64,000 bases of DNA from Gigaspora margarita (taxonomy: Eukaryota > Glomeromycota > Glomeromycetes > Diversisporales > Gigasporaceae): assembly GCA_009809945.1 (NCBI GenBank), contig WTPW01000151.1, positions 434,258 through 498,257 on the forward strand, written 5' to 3'. The position numbers and the translations under genes were made by a program. Numbering within the stretch: the stretch's first letter is position 1; each line of letters starts with the position of its first letter. A model generated the notes under the pieces. The model saw only the letters and a list, made by a program, of their open reading frames with translations. It searched no databases and had not been told where the DNA came from. This document shows positions 33,193 to 44,839 of this stretch, one piece after another.

Positions 33193-33745
33193 TTTTCATA
33201 TTATAAGTGCTTTTATACAGGATTTTAATTCAGTTCTCACATCCTTTAATACTTTTTAAAGAGATTGGAATAGGGTTTTGCGCCAAAATAGTCAATCTAA
33301 ATAGAATGCCTGGCAAACATGGCGTCGAAATGAAACCTACCTGAAACTAGTTTCAGAATTTTTTAAAAAAATTGAAACTCCAAAACCCAAAATCCTGAAA
33401 CTATAATCTGAAACCCAGAGCTATAGTCCGAAACCCAAAGCTATAATCTGAAACTTAAAATATAATATACAATCTTCAAAATTTATTATAAACTTATATT
33501 TATTTTAATTATATTTTTAATAAACAATACATTTATAAAAATTAATACAAAATATAAAATATAGTATATATAATATGAATAAATTTTATAGAAATTATTA
33601 CAAAATATAAAATATAATATATATAATATAATATTAATAAAAAATTTTATATTATATATGAGATAAAAAAAACCTTAATTTTTAAGGAAAAAATCTCTAT
33701 ATATAATAAAACATTAAATACAAATAAAAATATAATTATTTAAAT

Positions 33746-36166
33746 TTAATAATAATAAATTTCATCAATATCATTAAAATGTTTTTGTGCTTTTTGGCTA
33801 GGATCATAATCATCTTCATCTTCTAAATCTTGAATAAAGTATTTAGTTCTTCAACATTATTTAAGTCTTCTGTTATTTGACTATCATCTGTGTCTTCAAA
33901 ATTATGATTTTCTAAATCAATTATTTCTAATAAATTTAGATTTTCTACACAGTTCCTTCATCATCATCTAAATCATACTCATCTAAATTAATATTTTCTG
34001 TTTCATTTTGGTCTTCTTCTTCCTCTTCTTCAATTTGTGCATTATATAATTCTTGATAAATTTCATCTGCTGCATATTTTTTGCTATATAAATTCAATTC
34101 AGATTCTTTGTTATTAATATAATAAGAATGAATTTTAACCAAAGATTCTAAATTTTCAACTGATAAATTTGTTCTTCTTTTTCTGTCATCCATCCACAAA
34201 TAGACCAAATTATTTTACAGCTTGCTGTATGTGGAGTAATTAAAAAAAGTTTAATTCCAAGTAATTGTAAATATAGTGGTAATATTGTACATGTTTTCCA
34301 CCAACTTAAGGCTGTATCAATATTTAATAAGAATGGTGCATTAAATGGATCTCTTTGCAAGTAAAATTCTCTAAATTGAGAAATAATCATATCTCCTGAT
34401 TGTTCTTTAGAATGTTTATGTTTTTAATTGTGTTGCAATTTCTTGAATTTTTACCATTTGTTGCCAAATATTTGCTGCTGAGGTTGCAATTTTTAAAAAT
34501 TGACTTTTTTTAATACCTGCACCTAAATATATTATAAAGTTAAAATTAATAATTTAAAATTTAAATAATAAAATTTATTTACCTTTATAAAGTGGATGAA
34601 GAAAATATTCTAAAAGATATTCATCATATTCATATTCACTAAATCTTGAATTAAATTTGTTAATAGCATATTTATAAAATTGTTTAGGATCTTTAGAATC
34701 TTCTTTAGAAAGCTTATAAATTGAATTTCCTAAAGAAATTAATGCAAAATAGCAATCAGCTAATGTTATATTTCTTCTTTGAAGTTTAATAATAGTATCA
34801 TTAATAGGTTTAAAAATTTTTGCTAAATCATAAACATTATAAAAAAATCCTTTTTTTCTACAAATAATTGCTTTAACAGATTCATTTGTTACAGCTAAAG
34901 GATTTTTAATAGCAATCTAAATAAAAAATTATTTAAGTTATTAATTTTAAATATAAATTAAAACTTTAAATAATTTGATTACCTCTTTTAAACATGTTTC
35001 TAATTGATAAACTGATTTTAACATTGCATAAACTGAAGTCCATCATGTATCAATATAAGTTTTTAATCCACTACCTGATATTTTTTTTCAGAAATTTTGG
35101 CTGCTAAAAGATTATTTGGTAAATGGCTTTTTTTAAAATATGTAACTAAAGTTTTGCACCATTGAATAATTTTTGCTACAAATGGATATTTAATTAAATC
35201 TTTTGTTATAAGATTAAATGCATGTACAATACATCTAATACTTAATCTATGCGTATATTTTTGAAAAATTTGTTATCTTGCTAAATTAATATTTGCTCCT
35301 GCGTCTGTTACTATACCAATAAACTTTTCAACACCAATGTCAATAAAAACTTTTTAAATTTCATTAGTTAAAGGATTTGCAATATGATTTGTATCTGAAA
35401 AATCTAAAATTTTACAAAAAATTTCTTTACCATTATTTAGACAAATAATAAAATTCCACAATAATTTGCCTGTTATACTGGTCCATCCATCTAAAGCTAA
35501 AAATAAATTAACAAAATATTTTATTTTAAGTAGTAGCTTATTTTAAATAGTATAATTAAATTATAAATTAAATAAAAAATAAATAAATACAAATAAATAC
35601 CTAATGTTAAATTTTTTGAATCTTTTAATGATTTATATAAATATGTATCAATTCTAATTATTTCATTTATTAATAAATTTTCTGCAATAAATTTTCTACT
35701 AGGTAGTGTTTAAGCTGGGCAAAGTTGTTTTAAAAATTCAATAAAAAATGGATGCTCAATAAGCCTCCAAGGTAATCCATAGCATACAAATGCTTTAATA
35801 AGTGCTCTATTTATTGATTCAATACGTTTATCTGGTATAGCTGTACTTTCAAGAAATTTATCTAAACTTATTTGATCACTTGAATGTTTATTTCCACTAA
35901 TACTTGAAGTTTTTCACGAGATTCAACAATATATATGACTGCTTCTTTTACTTCTTCAGAAACATAAGCACAGTCACTAATAATATGCTTTTCAATTAAT
36001 GATAGTTTTCCAGGTGAAAATAATTTTTTATATGCTTTACAAATTGCTTCATAGTGGCCTGAGCTATCCAATTGTTTGCCTCTTTATAAAATTTCCAAAT
36101 TGGCTTTAATGGACGACCGCCAATAATTTTTTCATCAGCATGTTTAATTTTTTTAGATTCTGACAT
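33746..36166 (-). pseudogene. hAT transposase, decayed
   Basis: The frame starts MSESKKIKHADEKI (36166). A degenerate BED-type zinc finger follows (SGHYEAICKAYKKLFSPGKL, then LIEKHIISDC, with the second Cys lost). The central RNase-H-like part is readable (VTDAGANINLAR, then RCIVHAFNLITKDLIKYPF). The C-terminal dimerisation domain carries NIDTALSWWKTC, LQLLGIKLFLITPHTASC and IWSICGW. After it come an acidic tail (EEEEEEDQNETEN) and DEIYYY at the stop 33746. Frameshifts occur near 34200, 33945 and 35090. A TGA at 35043-35045 stands where the family has Arg before WTSVY. This was the cut-and-paste enzyme of the surrounding element and is no longer functional. Confidence 0.85.
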
Positions 36167-36394
36167 ATTAAAAAATATTAAAAAAAATTAAGAATAAGAA
36201 GTTATTAAATAGAATTTTGTAATAAAGCTGTCAAGGTTTTAGATTTTTAAAAGACTTTTATTTTTAAAATAAGTGAAAACTTATTTTTACATAGTCAAAA
36301 TTCAGGCATTTTTATACATATTTTGCTCTTTTAAGCTCCAACTAATTGTATCTTTTTCTGTAAGGCTATCAGTATTACATTACAAATTTTTGAC

Positions 36395-36457
36395 AGGATC
36401 ATCCCTTGTTATGCTGATCGATTATGATCGTATTACAATAACTAGGGTGATCCCATA
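36395..36457. repeat. Isolated copy of the 60-bp minisatellite unit
   Basis: GGATCATCCCTTGTTATGCTGATCGAT..GATCCCATA is a unit of the array at 37605-38105, separated from it by insertion of the foldback element. Confidence 0.7.
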
Positions 36458-37502
36458 TCAGTAATATGATTTGTCACACTTTTTTGGACCTATTTTTTGT
36501 TATATATAAATTATACAAAAAAACATATAAAATTACTATAACCTAGTTAGACAAGATTAGTTTTAACCTTCATATTAATTTAAAATTAAATTTTGCGATT
36601 ATATAGAGCAAAAGAAAGAGAATAAACTTACTTATTCTGCCAAGTTATAATTCTGCCATTTTTGCACAAAACAAAAATGTAACTTCTTCAAAAACAAATA
36701 TTTTCCGATTTTAAGATTAGAATCGTATGTAAAATCATGCTCCGAACAACTTTACTTAATCAGCAGAAATAGGTTACCTTGTAAGAAAAATGGGTTACCT
36801 ATGTACTTAAGTTAAAATTTATCATATTTCATGATCTAACGTTTTTTTCTTATTAGGTAACCTACTTTGGGCTCCTAAGCAAAGTTGTTCGGCATGTAAT
36901 TTTACATTATATCTGTGTTGAAACGCGCTTTTTCGACCTTTTACTAAGTGAAAAATGGGGTTAAATTTAGAAAAAAAATTTTTTTTTAAATTTTTTTTTT
37001 TTTTAACTTTAACCCCAATTTTTACTTAGAAAATGTCCAAAAAGCGCGTTTCAACCTTAAATATAATGTAAAATTACATACTGAACAACTTTGCTTAGGA
37101 GCCCAAAGTAGGTTACCTAATAAGGAAAAAATGGTAGATTATGAAATATGATAAATTTTAACTTTAGTACATAGGTAACCCATTTTTCTTACAAGGTAAC
37201 CTATTTCTGCTGATTAAGTAAAGTTGTTCGGAGCATGATTTACATAAGATTCTCATTTTAAAATCGGAAAATATTTGTTTTTGAAGAAGTTATTTTTGTT
37301 TTGTGCAAAAATAGCATAATTATAACTTGGCAGAATAAGTAAGTTTATTCTCCTTCTTTTGCTCTATATAATCGCAAAATTTAATTTTAAATGAATATGT
37401 AGGTTGAAACTAATCTTGCCTAACGAGTTTATAGTAATTTTATATATTTTTTTGTATAATTTTATATATAAAAAATTTACACGTGACATATCGTGTTACT
37501 GA
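36458..37502. mobile_element. 1045-bp foldback element with TA target duplication
   Basis: Arms of about 520 bp are inverted copies with few differences. The outer ends are TCAGTAAYAYGATTTGTCAC and its partner GTGACATATCGTGTTACTGA. Landmarks in both arms include ATAGAGCAAAAGAAAG, ATTCTGCCAAGTTATAA, TGCTCCGAACAACTTTACTTA, AGGTAACC words and AAAAAGCGCGTTTCAA, closing at an A/T-run centre (36968-37003). TA lies at 36456-36457 and 37503-37504. Deleting the element and one TA yields GATCCCATATGTTAATA, essentially identical to GATCTCATATGTTAATA in the neighbouring repeat unit at 37690, an empty-site match. Confidence 0.9.
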
Positions 37503-37604
37503 TATGTTAATATGATATCAAAACTAATTATAGAGTGAATATGGTATAATTATAAACAATAAATAAATAAATAAATAAATAGTAAATATAGTAATGATAA
37601 CTTC

Positions 37605-38105
37605 TGTCTTGGTATAACCATCACGCTCTTACATGTGATTATTTCTCATTAGGCTGATCGATCATGATCGCATCACGGTAACAAGGGTGATCTCATATGT
37701 TAATACAATATTGGAATGATAATAGAGAGAATAAACAAACAAATAAACAAATAAATAAAGAAAAAACAAATATACAGTAGTAATGATCTTCTGTCTTAGT
37801 ATAACTATCTATTACGCTCTCATGTGAGATCATTCCTTATTACGCTAATCGATAGATCACGTATAACTATCACGCTCTCATATGGGATCATTTCTTGTTA
37901 TGCTGATCAATTGATCATGTATAACTATTATGCTCTCATATGGGATTATTCTTTGTTATACTGATCGATTGATCGTGTATAACCATCATGCTCTTATGCA
38001 GGATCATTCCTCATTACACTGATTAATTGATCATGTATAACCATCATGCTCTCATACGGGATCATTCCTTATTACACTAATCGATCATGATCATATCATG
38101 ATAAC
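37605..38105. repeat. Minisatellite, ~60-bp unit, 6-7 copies
   Basis: The unit core is GTATAACCATCATGCTCTCA, then GGGATCATTCCTTRTTAYRCT and GATCGATTGATCAT. Some units are lengthened by AACAAGGGTGATCTCATA..GAGAATAAACAAATAAATA. The repeated GATC/ATCGAT palindromes are striking. Confidence 0.8.
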
Positions 38106-40306
38106 AAGAGTAATTCCATATATTAACACAATATCAGAATGAAATAGAGAGAATAAACAAATAAGTTATTGATGTTTTGGCAGTTTCAGGTTTCAGTCAA
38201 GGTTTTGGGTTTCAGTTGAGGTTTCGGGGTTTTGGGTAAGGTTTTGGGTTTCAGGTGAGGTTGTGGGTTTTGGGTGAGGTTTAGATTTTGGGTGAGGTTT
38301 CAAGTTTTGGATAAGGTTTTGGAAGCTATAATCTGAAACCTGAAACTTTCAGAATCAGTAAAAAAGGTTTCAGCACTATCTTTGATGTATGCTCATTATC
38401 AAACATGGCATCAAAATGAAACCTACCTGAAACTAGTTCTAATCTGAAACTAGTTTCAGATTTTTTTATAAAAACTGAAACTCTGAAGCCTGAATCTCTG
38501 AAACTATAATCTAAAACCCAAATCTATAATCTGAAACTCAAACATATAATATTGAAGCTTATAAATTTATTATAAGGTTGCTTTATTTTTAATGAACCCA
38601 AAATGTAAAAATATTTTTGAATAAATTATAAACTTTATTTTTATATCATACCATTATTACAACTGATTGCAAAATTCTAGGACAATAGAAAAAATTGCCA
38701 ATGATGAATTGATAAGTAAGTATTTTATGTCTTTTGATACCATCAATTTATTTAATTCTGCGGTAACCTATCAATTCTATCATTAGTAGATATGAACATA
38801 CTAATACCAGTATGATCACATTTCTTGTATAACATGAAATGTGTAAGCAATGGTTTCTGTTCAACTTTTTTGATATTCCTATGCTAATTTTTGAAGAATT
38901 CTTTTTTAGTGTGGGTAATGGTTTTCACTTTTCCAATTCAGGCAGGAGTTATAGTGATTCTGATGACATGGGATTACAACATGTGCATGTGTAATGTATA
39001 TTGAACGATAGTGTAGGAAATATATTCACAAATATGTAAAATGAATTATTTGTTGTAAATAACTAATAGTATAGGATACCTTTTTTGAAATTATGCCTGT
39101 TTAATATTGAAACTATTCCTATATATAATTGATGTTTGGTGGTTTTTCAATTATCAGTTATTGATACTAATAAAATGTTTTTAGCACTTTGTCATTTTTG
39201 ATTGCTATATCCAAAACTGCAATCAGACCATGTAAAAATTTAAAATATGATCAGAATGATACTATTTAAATCTGTAATTATTGCATGTTAATGTTATAAT
39301 AGTTTCGTCATAATTAGTAATTAATCTATTACTATGAATTAATAATAATTATTTGTAATTTATTTATATATTTTTTTTTTTAAAAAATCAACTTTTATTT
39401 GTTATACACACTTTGTATTTTGAGATTGAAAAAATCAACTTCCATTTATCATTCACATTTTGTATCTTTTGAAATTAGATTAAGACATGGACAACTTAAT
39501 AAAAGCTACAATAATTTCATTGCAAACTCAACTTTAAAATATATTATATGCTGAGTAAGTTTGTAACAGGATTTTCATAGTAATTTATGATAGAAATTGT
39601 GATAATTCTAATACATACTAATACACCTTTTCATCATTACATGATGCATGTTGTAAGAGTGGTGGGCATCGGGTAATGGCTAAAAACTACTAACAACACC
39701 TCTATCTAATCAAACCAATGCCTTTTAATTGTGTAAGACTCTTGAACCTTTAATTGATAGGCCAAAAGGGTGCAGTTGATTGGTCTGGGTCTCAAGGTTC
39801 TTTTAAGGCCTTGATGCAGTATGGTCGAATGAAGATAAGTATTTCTGGGATTTCTTGCAAATAGTTCTTTTGTTAGTAGTTCAAATGTCATTCTATTTAT
39901 ATAATTCTTCTCTATTCTAGTTGCAAAGGATATAAGACTCTAATGTAATACTAATGAACATTATGTGATCAAGGGTGAAATCAGATGATGCGGGTGATTA
40001 ATCTAACAATAGAACAGATTAATTGTTCGATAAATCAGGTAATTAAAGGTTAATTAATTTATGTTTTTATAAAAATTAATTAATTTGATCTTTCTTACTT
40101 TAACTTGGTTATACTAAATAGAATTCAAGATGCGGTTTATGAAGTCAAAACTAGTAACATTACTTTATTTAAAATAACAATACTCTACAGGTGAAAAGTA
40201 AATTCAATAAGCGATTTATTACAAGAATTTTGGTTAAAGGGAACTTTCTCAGAGCTAACACTTCTACTCTTATTTTGATACAAATTAATTCAACCTTAAT
40301 TACATA

Positions 40307-41046
40307 CAGTCAGACCTCTCTATAGTCACACCCCATATAGTCACACCTCTATATAAGCACCCAATATTGTGCAACGGACTTAAATATAGTAAAAAACCTC
40401 CTTATAGTCACAAATCACCTATAATCACTAACACAAAAAAAAATTGATTTTTTTATCAATTTTATTAATAAAAACCCTCTTTATAGTCACCAATTTTACC
40501 AAATATGGATTAAAAAATATGATTGGCTGATATTCATATTTATGTTTATTTAAAATATTCTATTAAAAATTCTTAAAGATTTGACAGCAAATAACTTTTG
40601 ATGCAGCGGTTTGATTTAAATTAAACAACTACCAAAATGTTCATTTCAATGAGACGATTCTAATGAGCTCAAAATCGTTAAAATCCAATCACAGGCTCCT
40701 GTGATCATTAAGGATTTGTGTCATTTCACATGTTTAAAAATTGATTAAATTTAAATATCTAGCCAAAAAATCCTTAATGATCTTAGCATTTTGTAACTAG
40801 ATTTGACAATTTTATACTCTTTAGAAAANACTGGTGGTNATTTTATCCAANTTGGNCCACTGGANCAAAAGTTATTCACTATCAAATATTTTGAATTTTT
40901 TAATAGTATTTCTAAATATGTGCAAATATATTACTAATTGACCTTTGGTCATGTGACCATAACAAAGTATTTTATTTATAGTCACACCTCTATACAATCA
41001 CCCAAATAGGATGCGACCAACTTGTGATTATAGAGAGGTCTGACTG
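40307..41046. mobile_element. Pogo/Tc1-like MITE, copy 2 (740 bp)
   Basis: It has the same ends as 11534-12286 (CAGTCAGACCTCTCTATAGT and its partner), TA at 40305-40306 and 41047-41048, and similar sequence throughout. Several undetermined bases lie between 40829 and 40865. Non-coding. Confidence 0.92.
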
Positions 41047-42012
41047 TACTATAATAGCGAGAAAATTCTGTAAGAGAATTTTTTGCAGATAATTTCATTG
41101 CAAATTATCTCAACCCTTAACTATATACTAAATATCGAGTAAGTTTGTAACAGAATTTTTTTTTTTGTACAATTTGTTTGTCTTCATAAGACAAATCAAA
41201 TAGTACCAAAATAATGTAATTCTGATAATAGTTTATGAGTTAATTAATTTTTAGGAAGAATTTTTTAAGACTTATGATAATTTGATAATTGTAATGCAAA
41301 CCAACTCAAAATAAATTACCTGATGTGATTGCTAAAATAGCGAGTAAGTTTTTTTAATAATTTTTTACAGTAATTCATAAAAAAATTTTTAATAATATAA
41401 ATGCATCCTAACTCAACCTTAATCATATCAGTGTTTCGGATAAAACTCAAATTTGCAGGGCAAAACTAGTTCAAAGGTTTTGGACATATAGTGCAAAACT
41501 AAAATTCTTTGGTGCAAAACATTTTGAATTTGAAAATTATTTTTGCATGAAACACTGAATCATAGAGAGACCACGATAATTTGATGCAAACTAACTTGTA
41601 CACAGACTGTGGTTACTACAATAGTAAGTTCTCAGTTTTTTACAATATCTCAATATAAATTAGAATAATTTCAATTTCTAATTTAGAATGAATTATATAG
41701 AAGTTCCAATTTATAATTTAGAATGAATTATATAGAAGTTCCAATAATTCAAATACAAATTGATTTAACCTTATCCAAGATAGAGAGTGTCATTGGAAAA
41801 GTAGTTCTATAACAGAATTTTTATGATAGTAATCACAATAATTTGAATTTGAACCAACTTAAACTGCATACTGAAATATCAAATAAGCTTTGTAGCAAAA
41901 TTTTTTGTAATAACCTGCAAATGTGATGATTTCACAAAAAGCTAAACTAATTCAATCTTAACAACTCAGATATCAAAGAAATTCATAATAATGATGTCTT
42001 GGGTCATTGGGC

Positions 42013-42136
42013 ATTAGTGAATTGATCCTTAATAGTAGTAACAGAAATACATAGCTGTTACTAATCAGCTGCATAAGCAGCTGATCAGTATTAGTCATAT
42101 ATTTCTGTTATTACTGTCAAGAATCAATCCACTAAT
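42013..42136. mobile_element. Foldback MITE, ~124 bp
   Basis: ATTAGTGAATTGATCCTTAA..AGTAACAGAAATA pairs with TATTTCTGTTATTACTG..GAATCAATCCACTAAT around the palindrome CAGCTGCATAAGCAGCTG. Confidence 0.8.
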
Positions 42137-42595
42137 ACAAGCATATTAAATAATCAAATATTTTATATTTTTTCTTTTAAAATATAATAGCACTATTGAA
42201 ATATTTGTGAAAATAAGAAAATCAGTGCATTTTACTTAATAAAATCTTTGTCATAATCTAAGCTATTGTTTTAGTATGTTGAGATTCATTTTGTTTATAC
42301 TAAATTTATTAGTGCAGACATCTTGATAGGTTAATTGAACAAAATATTCTCAAACATTGCTGATCGTACTGGTCCTGCATGGCATCGCATGCTGCGCAGC
42401 TATCTTATTACTTATTATTACTTGATTTTGTACCCAGTTTTTATGTAATAAGTAAAAAAAACTGATACTTGCAAAAGCAACATTGATTGTCAGAATTAAA
42501 CTTCAGAATTATACCTTTTATGATGTACTTATGAATCATAACAAAATGAATGCACGTATGCAATAAATTGTTGGATGCATTGAATTCTTTAAAGA

Positions 42596-42715
42596 GATAT
42601 ATAACATACATTAGTGTGATTAATGTATATTGAAGAGATACAGAGCATACATCAGTGCATTTGATGTATAATTGAAAGAGATATATAATATATTAATGAA
42701 TCAATATATATGGAA
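42596..42715. repeat. Tandem repeat, ~50-bp unit, 2-3 copies
   Basis: AGAGATATATAACATACATTAGTG..AATGTATA recurs near 42596, 42635 and 42678. Each unit is internally palindromic (ATACATYAGTG..TRATGTAT). Confidence 0.7.
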
Positions 42716-43059
42716 GTTGGGTAGTTTTTGGTGTTTAGGTGAGGTTTCAGTTCAAATGAGGTTTGGGTTTTGGGTGAGATTTCGAGTTTTGGATAAGGTT
42801 TCAGAAGTTATAATCCGAAGCCTAAAAATTCAGATTTGGTACCAAAGAGTATCAGCACCAACTTTGAAGAGAATAAACAAAAAAGTTATTATGTTTTGCC
42901 AGTTTCGGGATTTTGGTTGAGGTTTCAGGTTTCGGAGTTTCAGGTGAGGTTACGAGTTTCGGATAAGGTTTCGAAAGTTATAATCTGAAACCTGAAACTT
43001 TTGAAATTACCAAAAAAGGTTTCAGTGCCATCTTTAACGCCTATACCAACACTAGAATA

Positions 43060-43498
43060 ATTTTCACAAATCCAGTATTGTTTAATTTGTAATATAGTTT
43101 TCCTAACCTATTTCCTTGTCTGACTACTGCAGTTTTAGCATCTTTATCATTTACAATATTTTTGAAGTTGTTAAGATAAACAACCAGAACACAATTTTCA
43201 TCACAATGCTATAACTTTCAAAAGAATGGCCACCTGCTCTTGCAACAATGGAAATTTTATTCTTTGCACCATATTTAATAGCTTCACTAACATCTGATAG
43301 ATTGAGTAGATGTACAATAACTATTGGATAACAAAATATTTGGGTGTTCTTTTCTGCTGCAATATTATAACAATAGTTGTTTTCATTTTTAGGTTTAACC
43401 ACACAGTCAATGCCACTGCTATAATAATGAGCACGTGCTGTAATTCCAGAATCGGTGAGACAATTTTGAATCTTGTCTACGTCTATATAAGGATACTT
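43060..43498 (-). pseudogene. FAD-linked (PCMH, berberine-bridge-type) oxidase, N-terminal fragment
   Basis: Minus-strand reading gives YPYIDVDKIQNCLTDSGI, then DCVVKPKNENNYCYNIAAEK, then LSDVSEAIKYGAKNKISIVA, the FAD-attachment-type motif RAGGHSFESYS, and after a one-base deletion near 43204 the continuation DENCVLVVYLNNFKNIV..KTAVVRQGNRLGKLYYKLNNTG. This is the first half of an FAD-binding PCMH domain. Family members oxidise sugars or secondary metabolites and are usually secreted. The 5' side begins after an AG (exon boundary, so the signal-peptide exon is not visible). The 3' side stops within 30 bases of the right end of transposable element 2. The substrate-binding half is missing. Confidence 0.8.
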
Positions 43499-43499
43499 A

Positions 43500-44109
43500 T
43501 TTTCCTAGTATGAGTAAATTTGGTAAGGGATAGTTACAATAAAAAAAAGTACAATAAACATATACAAAATCATTTTTTAATTAATCTTTATAAGTTATTC
43601 AAGTTCGTGTATATTTACTATTTAGATCTAAAAATGCTGAGTCTGGACATTCTATTTGTCAGTATGATAATTAATACAATTCCTTCTTTAGATGTTGATG
43701 GATATTTGATTGGAGTTAATAAATTGATAGACAAATTTTTGGTAAAAATATTACCATCTTACTACTTTGGTGAAGATCTTGGGAAAATAAATCTACAAAA
43801 AATCTATTTTCTTTGTGTATATTGATATCATTGATATTGAAACTTTTATTAAATGAATTTTTTTTCAAAAAAATTTTCTCTTTGAATAAATTTTCTTTAT
43901 CAAAGAAACTTTTAGCTGATAGTATAAACTCTTCATTAAAGCTAATATCATTTGAAAGTATTTACATTATTTGATTAATAAATAATATCATAAAGATAAT
44001 TTTTTTATTAACAAACAATATTTTAAGAAGATTTTTTTTATTAATATTTTAAAGACAATTTTTTTTAAAAAAAAAGGAAAAAAAATATTAGTATGATTAT
44101 CAATTTAGC
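43500..44109. other. AT-rich stretch, weak plus-strand frame
   Basis: A 101-codon plus frame (43520-43825) has a more protein-like C-terminal part (LDVDGYLIGVNKLIDKFLVK) but no known motif, and its start is low complexity. It is not called as a gene. Confidence 0.25.
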
Positions 44110-44179
44110 TATTTAACAGTAATATTAGGTTTTGGACACTAAACTATTATAGACTCTATCTTTAAAAATTATCTAAATT

Positions 44180-44560
44180 TGACCCAATTTTATCCCTTAA
44201 ATTGTAATGCAGGCAAATTTGTCTGTGTTGGTTTTGAATTTTTTTAATAAAACTTTAAATATTTATTTAAGATATAAACTTTCAAAGTAAACAAAGTATT
44301 ATTAGTCCTGTTTTAACACCTTTATTATGAAAATTTTTTTAAAATTATTAAAAAACTTTGGCGTAATAAAAGTTTAAAGTTTTGTTTTTGAACTTTTACT
44401 ATAAAATTTTTTTTAGATTTTCTTAAATTTTATATATCTCCATCTATGAAAACTTTACTTCTAATACAAGTCTTAGTTTTTACAAGTAAATCACTAAAGT
44501 TGTAATAATAAAAGTTTCATCCTTTATATAAATTATAATATTGTCTCAAGAACTATAGGC
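44180..44560 (-). repeat. Dispersed repeat, copy B
   Basis: Reverse complement of the family at 3430-3830 (see the landmarks there), differing by scattered substitutions and indels. Confidence 0.6.
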
Positions 44561-44574
44561 ATACTATTGCCAAT

Positions 44575-44655
44575 ATAATTAAGTTGGCCAAATTATAAAA
44601 TTAAAATCTAAAATATAATAAAACTGACATATTATTAAATACTTTTATAAACATA
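44575..44655. repeat. 80-bp direct repeat, copy 1
   Basis: AAGTTGGCCAAATTATAAAA followed by TTAAAATCTAAAATATAATA and AAACTGACATAT is repeated nearly unchanged at 49111-49195. A weaker inverted relative may lie at 50118-50175. Confidence 0.8.
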
Positions 44656-44839
44656 ATCTATACAATCTAATTCAGAATTTGTACATTTTTGCTAATTTGA
44701 TTGGTTGTTGGTTATTAGCTAATTTGATTGGTTTTTGGTAAAAAATATTCGTACGTACGTGACTATTTTTGTTGATTGATTGTCAAAATTATGACATTTA
44801 TCATTTTCAGTGTGTCATGATATTATCTTCTCTAAATAT

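Larger units (their letters stand above)
33320..38386. mobile_element. hAT-type element 1 with GGTTTCAG-rich ends
   Basis: The left end starts near TGGCGTCGAAATGAAACC with repeats of CTGAAAC/TATAATCTGAAACCC. The right end (38165-38386) has the same words inverted (GGTTTCAGGTTT, TTTTGGGTGAGG) and finishes AAAGGTTTCAGCACTATC. Inside lie a hAT transposase pseudogene (minus strand), a 1-kb foldback and a minisatellite. Exact termini and an 8-bp duplication could not be fixed. Element 2 begins about 20 bases further on. Confidence 0.65.
38406..43041. mobile_element. Related element 2 with GGTTTCAG-rich ends, no transposase seen
   Basis: The left end (38406, TGGCATCAAAATGAAACC, then TACCTGAAACTAGTT) repeats the left end of element 1. 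The right end (42880-43041) finishes AAAAGGTTTCAGTGCCATC. A second, more decayed right end lies just inside (42715-42870). The 4-kb interior is AT-rich and contains a pogo-like MITE, a foldback and a short tandem repeat. No transposase motif was recognised. The 61-codon minus frame at 39706-39891 is not supported as a gene. Confidence 0.55.

Noticed and set aside
16140..38105. CRISPR-like arrays (regularly spaced repeats at 16140-16905, 37605-38105, 46015-48610)
   Set aside because: Units are contiguous and diverged, with no unique spacers and no cas genes, in eukaryotic DNA with introns.
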